NCBI GenBank assembly: GCA_022592435.1 | Contig: JABYQS010000008.1 | Coordinates: forward strand, 1-64,000 | Direction of reading: 5' to 3' | DNA from: Cerioporus squamosus | Taxonomy: Eukaryota > Basidiomycota > Agaricomycetes > Polyporales > Polyporaceae | Length of the DNA stretch: 64,000 nt | Shown: positions 57,247 to 64,000 of the stretch, piece by piece | Layout of the letters: every line of letters begins with the position of its first letter | Position numbering within the stretch: position 1 is the stretch's first letter | Notes under the pieces: generated by a model | What the model saw: the letters and a program-made list of their open reading frames with translations, nothing else | Told to the model about the DNA's origin: nothing | Database searches by the model: none | Position numbers and translations under genes: made by a program

Positions 57247-58883
57247 GGAAAGATGATAAAGGACTTGGGACCGGGCGGACGCAGAACACGAAGGCGTACA
57301 CACGCGCTCCTCGCAGGCAACCATCCGTCCCCGGCGCTCGTCCTCGACGCCCGTGCGACTGCGAAGTCCATCCCCGGCCTCCCCGAGCATGCCCAGCCAA
57401 TCGCGGCCGCCGTCAGTGTGCGGGCCAATCCTCGCCCGCCCGAGCTCCCCGCGCCCCGCGTTCCCGGGTCCGCAGTGGCGGTGCTCGTTGTAGGTGTCCG
57501 CGTTCCTCTCGTGGACGACTGCCTCCTCAACCACACCACCGAGGTATGTCGGCGACGTTCTCTGCACGGGTACGTAGTACTACCTCTTCCTACACTTGCA
57601 CTGATCATCGCGCCATGCACCTAACCATCCTCCTTCAATCTCACGATAACTGTATCGCACACTCTCCGTCCTGCTCAGCCACAGACAGATCCACCGGCTA
57701 CAAGATCGCCCGTGTGCGCCGAGACAGCTGGTACTTACTGTGCCGTCTCTGCATGAGGAGCGCGCTCCTTGCAGCGTGCACCCACCGATGATCGTCAGCG
57801 CGAACAGCTCGGCAACTGGCAGTAGGCGACCACGTCCGCGCCGAACGTCATGCAAGTATTCACGACATCATGCCTCGACCCGGGAATCCGGATATAAGAA
57901 TGGCACACTGCTGCTCCCGTCGGTGTGTTTGACGACAAAGACATGCGCATCTGACCAGTGTCCGCATCTTGTTTTCCTCCAGCACCCTCCCTGACACGGT
58001 CCACCGCAGCTGAATCTTCATCGACGCCCTCGCTCGCGGCTCCGAGCCCGGGGCCAAGGAGCGCCTCAGAACTGAGAACCGGCAGGCGCACACAGACACC
58101 CTCGAGGTACGAGGTACACACACACAAGGTACGAACTCTCTTCAGAATCTTCTCTAGCCTGAACGCGCTGATGGGTCCTGGGCAAATGAGCTTCCAACAA
58201 TGGGAGTCCGGACCAGGGAGATATCGGAGTCCCGGAAACAAGGGCCAGCCTGTCAAGAAGAAGCCGGGCAGCGCGGCGATCTCGGTCACGCTTCGACGCC
58301 GAACTTCTGAACTCGCAATCCTTGGATCTCATCTGACTGATTGCTCTATCGCGATCGCCTTGTAAATTCTGCAGGCGTGCGAGTCTCGATACATCCTGCG
58401 GCCCCGGCGGCCTGCATCTGTGGCGCACACGCACGGTGCTGGGCTGGTATTACGCGCTGCCGAGCTTCTCGGATTGGCGTGCACGCAGCGCAAGCGGCGC
58501 CCGTCTTGCGAGCTCGTCTTCCCGCGAGGTCTTGTCCTCTTCGATTCAGTTCCCCACTAGCAGGTCGGAGTCCTATGTATGTCGTCAGCCGCCGTACCGA
58601 GGGCCGCTATCGACCCACTTACCGCACAGATACCAAAGCATACTACGCGTGACCGGGGCACTCAGAGGTACGTCCGATGACAATACGCGGTGTATGTTCT
58701 TGATCTCATTCGTAGCCTCCCTCTCGTCGGGCATGCTGTCCACCACATAACATCCAACTTGACCACAGAACAGATATCCCGACCCCTTAAGCGTTGTTCG
58801 ATATGTCACCTGAATCGGGAGGTCCGAGGGAGATGTCCGGACCATAGGGCGCACCAGGAATCATATAACCCGGACGACCGTCA
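57247..58883. other. 1.6-kb intergenic region upstream of the P450
   Basis: No coding exons or repeats recognised. Open frames overlapping the P450 5' end are shadows. Confidence 0.3.
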
Positions 58884-60248
58884 CTACCGTTTGACGCGAA
58901 CGTACAGAACCCCAAGAGCACAAAGGCCGGGCACGGCGGAGAGGACAGCTGCGACACACTCTCCACGCTCCTGGTGTTCCCGCTTCCGGCCCACGCACAT
59001 CTCATTACCCACATACACGCACAGCTCGAAGTGCCGCAGGTCAGGGAAGCGCGCCCGCGTGACGACCCTGTCGAACTCTTGCAAGTTGAGCACGGACGTA
59101 TCCCCGAGAGTCGACCGATGCGGGGGTCCGTATATGTCGACGGTGACCTTGCGCAGGGTCGGCGGGGCGTAGTGTGCCAAGAGGCCGGCAGCGACGTAGC
59201 TCAGGGCCTTCTGGGACCCGTCCCGCGGTCGCATGTAGATGGGCAAGTGAATGCATTCGAGCATCTTGCACGCCCGGATGTCGAGCAAAGCCCAATCTAG
59301 AGCACAACACCTTACCGTCAAAAGGATCTGGCCACGTCTTCCGTCGGCCCAAGGACCACATCGGCACAGCTCCCCTAACCACCAAGCTCGTAACGTTCCC
59401 GCCGAGGCGCGCCCGCCGCTAGAAGGGTGCTGAGCGCACGCAGCGCCAGCTTCGAGTCGTACATCATTTCCACGCTCTCCAGGCAGTCCCGAGCGAGCGT
59501 GACCGACAGCGCGTTCAGCACCTTCTCGGATAACGACTTGTTCGGAGTCTCCCAGGAAAGGCGGAGGTCCTGAACGGCGGGCTTCGCAGTGGAATAGCTT
59601 GGGTTGAACGTCTCTGTCTGTGTCTTGGAAGTGAGTGCCGTCGTCCATAATGTTCACCGTCACGGCGTTCGAGGCGAGCAGGGAGAGGATGTGCATCATG
59701 CCGGATAGAGACCACTGGCAGTACGACTCGGACTCGGACTCGGACTCGGAGTTCGACTGTGGGCTCAGGATCGACTTGCATTCTATGATCAAGTGCTCCA
59801 GCTGCATCGGCACTGACTCGGACGGCGACCCAAGCTCAGACTCCGGGTCGGTCTGCGGGCCCGGGTGGTAGGAGACGGCGGGGAGCAGGAGATGTCGGTG
59901 AGGACGAGTATTGTCAGGGTGGGGAAGAGAGCTTCGTGAGCTCGCGCACGAGCGTCGCATCGAGGGCCATGTCCGACAGGGATAGAGACCGGACCGTCGC
60001 GGGTAGTACACGTTGGCGTAGTTGCATGAGGGACAAGAAGTCGTCCACGCAGTCGTACACTTGAGGCCTCTTTTGAACTCGAGGTATTCTACCGCGACGT
60101 CTCGCAGTGTCCAGCAGACGTTCGTGTATGCCATCTTGTTCTTGCAATGATCCTCGCGCCGGTACTCGAAGATCATATGCAAGAGCTCCGGTGGAAGGTC
60201 GGTTAACAAAGTTGGTTTGTGGGGAGGTTTGAATCTTGGAGCGTTCAT
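58884..60248 (-). pseudogene. F-box cluster member F5, uninterrupted ORF but scrambled by paired frameshifts
   Basis: A single 454-codon frame starts at ATG 60248 (MNAPRFKPPHKPTLLTDLP, PELLHMIFEYRRE). Comparison with F2/F3 shows it is only partly in the ancestral frame. From about 60080 to 59870 it reads nonsense, while the true family sequence (YDCVDDFLSLMQLRQRV, SLSLSDMALDATLVREL) sits in another frame. It returns to frame (GPQTDPESELGSPSESV, WSLSGMMHILSLLASNAV), leaves it again from about 59620 to 59310 (true frame: KPAVQDLRLSWETPNKS, LARDCLESVEMMYDSKLAL), then reads through a shrunken 19-nt intron remnant (GTAAGG...CTAG, about 59306-59324) into a correct exon 2 (ALLDIRACKMLECIHLP, LQEFDRVVTRARFPDLRHF). 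The protein, if made, would carry two foreign stretches of about 70 and 100 residues. Confidence 0.75.
59724..59750. repeat. (TCGGAC)n microsatellite in F5
   Basis: About four copies of the hexamer GACTCG, coding for Ser-Glu repeats (SESESESES) on the minus strand. Confidence 0.75.
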
Positions 60249-60996
60249 GAGGTGGAGAGCCTTGGCGAGGTGTGGGATGGTGGTGGTTGCAGGATGAGCT
60301 TGAGCGTCTACGTGACATGGACGAACATATGCTCAAGTTATTGGCAGACTCGGGAACGGGCCCGGCAGCTACCTGCCCAAATTTTCGACATTCCGGGGAG
60401 TCTCGAGCTCCTTTGTCAGTGCAGGTGCGGGAAGCAGCACTGTAACAGACACATTGGATCCGCCAGAGCCTGGTAGTCCTTTGAAGTAAGTCGTACTATT
60501 TGCGCACGTTCCAGCAACCACCGTGAAGCCTCGGCAAGACTTGGCAACTGTGCATCAAAGACAATACGTATGACAGATAATTCTGTTACAATGGAAGAAG
60601 CTGAACGTGGCAGACGAGGATAGGCTCGATAGACACGGCCAAGTCCGACGAGTCTATGCCGTACTAGTACTAAAGGACAGGTAGAAGACAGCGATAGAGG
60701 CTAAGCCAGTAGAGATGTTCATGGAGAGAGTAAAGCAAGAGTTCATGTAGAGTACGAATACACGGAGGGAAGAAGGGTGGACAAGATGGGGATTGAAGGA
60801 CAAGCATATACGCTACTCGGGGGCGTGTCAGCAGGAGGAATCCTGCCATGGTGCACGGACAAACGCACCTCAGAGTCGTTGAGCACAACTCCCGTACACA
60901 TCTCCTACGAGGTATTCTCCGACGAGTCCGTAGACGGCTTGCGCTTTGGTATCAGATAGGCAAGCGAGGGCAAAGCCATCGGGAAGGCATAGGGAA
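60249..60996. other. Spacer between F5 and F6
   Basis: The first 60 bases hold the shared CCACCACCATC leader of F5. The rest shows no gene. Confidence 0.35.
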
Positions 60997-62369
60997 TCAC
61001 TCCCACCAGCGCTGAACTTGGACGTTCAAGAGACCGCGCGTGTGGAGGCCATGCAGTGTCCGGTGAGCGGCGTCCCTGCACGCGTCAGCGTACTCGTACT
61101 TGTCGTACAGGTCCTGGGTGACTCCCACGTCGAGTATGACCTGCCACAGGAGGGGGAAGCGGTCCGGCGTGAGGAGCTTGTCGAACTCTTGCAACTTCAG
61201 CACGGACCGGTTTCCGAGCGTCGTCGCACGCGGGAGGTCGTGGAGGTCGATGACAACCTTCCGCAGGGTCTCTGGCGGGGCGTAGTTGGCGAGGAGGCCG
61301 ACACCGACGTGGCTCAGAGCCTTGTCGATGGTTTCTTTCCGCCGGACGTAGATTGGGAACGCGAGGAATGCGAGGTTCTTGCACGGGCGAATGTCAAGCA
61401 GTTTCCAGTCTGAAGCCGCGTCAGGTGTTGCATCGTTAGGCTCACAAGGACTCCGTCGGATAGCACGCAAGTAAGGCTCACCGTCAAAGGGATCAATCCA
61501 TCCCATCCTCTTGTACGAGTCCGACGGTGCGGACGCCCGGAGTGTTAGCTTGGTGACGTTGCTCCCGACGCGCTGCAACATCGTCCCGAGCGCACGCAGG
61601 GTCTCCTTCGAATCGTACTGAACCTCGATGGTCTGCAGGGAGTCTGGATCAAGCGTCTTCGACAGCGCATCCAGAAGGCTTGCTATGGGTGTCTTGACAT
61701 CCTCGACAAGAACCACAAGGTCCACGACAGAAGAGAGCCCTGGGACACGTCGAGGATCGAATGCGTCCTTGGAGTACCCACCGCACTCAATCGACAGGAC
61801 GAGCAGCCTCGGTTCGATGTGCGAGAGGAGATGCATCATACCCGTGAGCGACGACCCGGAAATTGCTCGTGTGCAGGCGATGTTCAACCGCTCCAGTCGC
61901 AGTGGTTCTATCGTGCCACTCGCAGTTGTGCTTGGCTTTCCGCGGGCGCGAGACGGCGGGTTGCAGATGATGTTTTCAAGGGCGAGGGAGACTAGTTTGG
62001 GGAAGAGCGTCTTGAATTCGCCGAGGAGCTTCGCATCCAGGTCGGTCGCAGAGAGGCAAAGCTCGCGAACGCTTGTCGCCGGCTGGTCGTGGTCTCGCAT
62101 AAACCGCACGAAGCGGTAGGAGTCGTCCACTCTGGGTATCGTGAATGGGAGGTACTTGAGCGCAATTGGGCGTAACTTGCGGCAGGTCAAGGTAGAGGGA
62201 CCCATTTTACCGTAATCTGAGAAATGGCGCTGCCAGCAGTGCAGCTGGGAGAAGATCATGTCGAGAAGCTCTATGGGCAGATCAGTGAGCTTCAGGGAGG
62301 TCCTGAGTCTGCGCTCCGTTTCAAGGCAAGCCTCAGCTTGAGCTCGCTTTCTCGTGCAACTGGTGCCAT
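60997..62369 (-). CDS. F-box protein, cluster member F6, doubtful N-terminus
   Basis: The body is one open frame from 62259 (MIFSQLHCWQRHFSDYG) to TAA-type stop at 60997, with LTCRKLRPIALKYLPF, LFPKLVSLALENIICNP, GMMHLLSHIEPRLLVLSI, LLDALSKTLDPDSLQTIEV, LLDIRPCKNLAFLAFP, LSHVGVGLLANYAPP and LKLQEFDKLLTPDRFPLL. The F-box start (TSLKLTDLPIELLDMIF) lies upstream in the same frame. The family start ATG at 62369 (MAPVA) is one base out of register with it, so a single base appears lost within the first five codons. The family intron is present at about 61492-61421: 72 nt, divisible by three, no in-frame stop, so it may be spliced or retained (adds 24 residues). Otherwise undamaged, about 450 residues with F-box. 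Confidence 0.65.
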
Positions 62370-62743
62370 GGAGCAGAGCGATGGTGGTGGTTTCAGAAAG
62401 ACGACAAGCGTCTGTTTGAACGAACCTACTTATCGGGATTCGGCAGGCTCGGGATGCGAATTGATGCGAACCGACAGGTACAACCTGCTGGTACAGCCGA
62501 CTTCAGTCTAAGGCTCTATGTTCTTGGAGGCTTCCTTAGTTCTTTGTGCTCGAGTTAACGCCAGTTTCTAGTACAGTGAGGGGAGTAGCAATGGGTCACA
62601 TATGATGATCATAGTTCGATCAAAGCAACTTTGGTACTAGTATACATGGTCTCTTGCACACGCCCGCGAGGTTGGGAGCGTATGTGGGAGCCTGTTGGGC
62701 CAGTGGGAAATAAGGGTATCGTACGGGAATCCGGCGACGACCG
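62370..62743. other. Spacer between F6 start and F7 end
   Basis: Contains the leader of F6, with ACCACCACCATCGCTC upstream of its ATG. No gene. Confidence 0.35.
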
Positions 62744-64000
62744 TCACCAATCATCATATCTCATGCGGACGTTTAAAACCCCGAGAGCGTGAAGAGCGGG
62801 CAGCGCGGAGAGGGCAGCAGCTTTACACCTTTCCCGGTACCCCAACTTGCACTCCAGGGCTTCGGTGGATTCCACGTAAAGCTCGAACTGCTGCAGGTTC
62901 GGGAACCGCGTTTGCGTGACGACCTTGTCGAACTCTTGTAGATTGAGCACGGACATCTTCTCGAGCGTCGACGCGCTCTCTAGATTCTTCAGGTTGATGG
63001 TGATTTTGCGGAGGCTCGGCGGGGCGTAGTTGGCCAAGAGGCCGGCGCCGACGAGGCTGGGAGGAGGAGGAGGAACACCGTATTCGACGCGCTGACGCGC
63101 CAGTGCATGAGTCGCGCTCAGATAGAAGTTCACGATATGCAGACGTCGGATGCAGATGGGTAATTCGATGTGCTCGAGCTTTTTGCATGCCCGGATGTCG
63201 AGCAGAGTCCAATCTAGAAAACATGAGCAAGGACGCCGTCAGGCGAATGAAGCACACTGACGATGCTGGAATCGAGACTCACCATCGAAAGGATCTGGAC
63301 GCCCATCAAACTGGCACCATGTCGTGTTCCTCATATACATGGGCGGCTCGATCACCAAATCCGTAACGTTCCCGCCGACGCGCTCCAACAAGGTGCTGAG
63401 CGCACGCAGCGATGGCTTCCGGTCGTACTGCATCTTCACGCTCTGCAGCCGGTCCGGAGCGAGTGTTCTCGACAGCGCGTCCAGCACACTCGGTAATATG
63501 TTCGAGGGAGGATAGTCCCTATCAAAGGAAACACCGAGTTCCTGGATAGCAGGGGTGCAGCGAGACAGCCGGGGTCGAATTTGTCTGGGAAGTCAGAGTC
63601 CCTATCCATCCACACAAACAGGGCCTTGGGAGAGAGCAAGGAAAGGATGTGCATCATGCCGGATAGGGACCAGTGGCGGCGGGAGCGTGCATGCCCACGC
63701 CTGACACCATGCCCGGAACATATGACCAACTCCTCCAACTGCATTGACACCGCCGACGTCGGGTGGTGATAGGGAGATGGTGGGGAGCAGGAGATTTCGG
63801 TGAGTGTGAGGGACGTCAGGGTGGGGAATAGCCGCGTGAGCTCGCGCACGAGCTTTGCATCCAGGGCCATGTTGGACAGATGAAGAGACTGGACCGTCTC
63901 CGCGAGGGTGCTGTATCGTCCCATGAACCTCAGGAAGTGGGTCAATTTGCGAACAACTCGAGGTTTGCGGAAGTCGAGAAGTCCTATCGCAGCATCTCGT
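62744..64000 (-). pseudogene. F-box cluster member F7, partial at the right edge, frameshifted
   Basis: The window ends inside the gene, so the F-box itself is missing. Visible from 64000: GLLDFRKPRVVRKLTHFLRF, SLHLSNMALDAKLVRELTRL, LTLTEISCSPPSPYHHP, SGMMHILSLLSPKALFVW and DPGCLAAP, after which the frame breaks at CCCC near 63552. The next frame continues AIQELGVSFDRDY, SVLDALSRTLAPDRLQSV and RPDPFDG with an intron of about 70 nt (63285-63216). Exon 2 is DWTLLDIRACKKLEHIELP, then an unusual insertion (RLHIVNFYLSATHALARQR, VEYGVPPPPPSLV), then GLLANYAPPSLRKITINL, LQEFDKVVTQTRFPNLQQF and ALHALGVLNVRM with stop at 62744-62746. The insertion of about 27 residues is not in the other copies. Confidence 0.7.

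Noticed and set aside
56725..57624. 299-codon plus-strand frame opposite the P450 5' end
   Set aside because: Shadow of the P450 first exon; composition (Gly/Arg/Glu/Val) is that of an antisense frame.
1..64000. CRISPR arrays, tRNA or rRNA genes, LTR retrotransposons
   Set aside because: No regularly spaced repeats, no tRNA-like folds or rRNA signatures, and no reverse transcriptase, integrase or long terminal repeats were recognised by eye.

Overview
This is nuclear DNA of a filamentous basidiomycete, most likely an Agaricomycete of the Polyporales type. The genes are cut by many short GT-AG introns (about 50-70 nt), intergenic gaps are small, and core genes (COPI alpha subunit, Afi1/DENN, LIM protein, complex I assembly factor) are mixed with families expanded in mushroom-forming fungi (F-box clusters, caspase-domain proteins, P450s, WW-like membrane proteins, HNH-like proteins). 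I saw no bacterial, viral or organellar signature. All gene models were rebuilt by eye from exon reading frames and splice signals; boundaries are therefore approximate to one or a few codons.

Layout. 0-2 kb: 5' part of an unidentified gene on the minus strand, then a seven-hundred-base NDUFAF2/NDUFA12-family gene. 2-9 kb: two paralogous WW-like, multi-pass membrane proteins (A and B). 9.8-12.5 kb: an HNH-like gene and a small helical protein, both minus. 14.7-18.9 kb: two convergent caspase-domain (metacaspase-like) paralogues. 20.3-28.7 kb: a single F-box gene, then AFI1 (minus) and a three-LIM protein (plus) sharing a 400-bp divergent promoter. 29.7-32 kb: a doubtful gene and a second HNH-like paralogue. 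32.1-38.9 kb: an XPG-type nuclease and COPA, again head to head. 39.6-42.4 kb: a third WW-like membrane paralogue (C). 43-46 kb: three small genes including a dual-specificity phosphatase. 46.5-64 kb: a cluster of six related F-box genes, three on each strand, most of them broken, separated by one P450 gene whose second intron carries about 1.7 kb of unexplained DNA and by a candidate MITE.

How it fits together. The window alternates between single-copy housekeeping genes, which look intact, and accessory families present as local paralogues in various states of decay. WW-like (three copies), HNH-like (two), caspase-domain (two) and F-box (seven) genes occupy the same 64 kb. Caspase-domain and F-box proteins are plausible self-recognition or cell-death functions in fungi, but nothing in the sequence proves that the families work as one system.

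Caveat. Several apparent frameshifts fall in short C or G runs. Some may be assembly errors rather than true pseudogenisation, so the broken status of individual F-box copies needs read-level confirmation.
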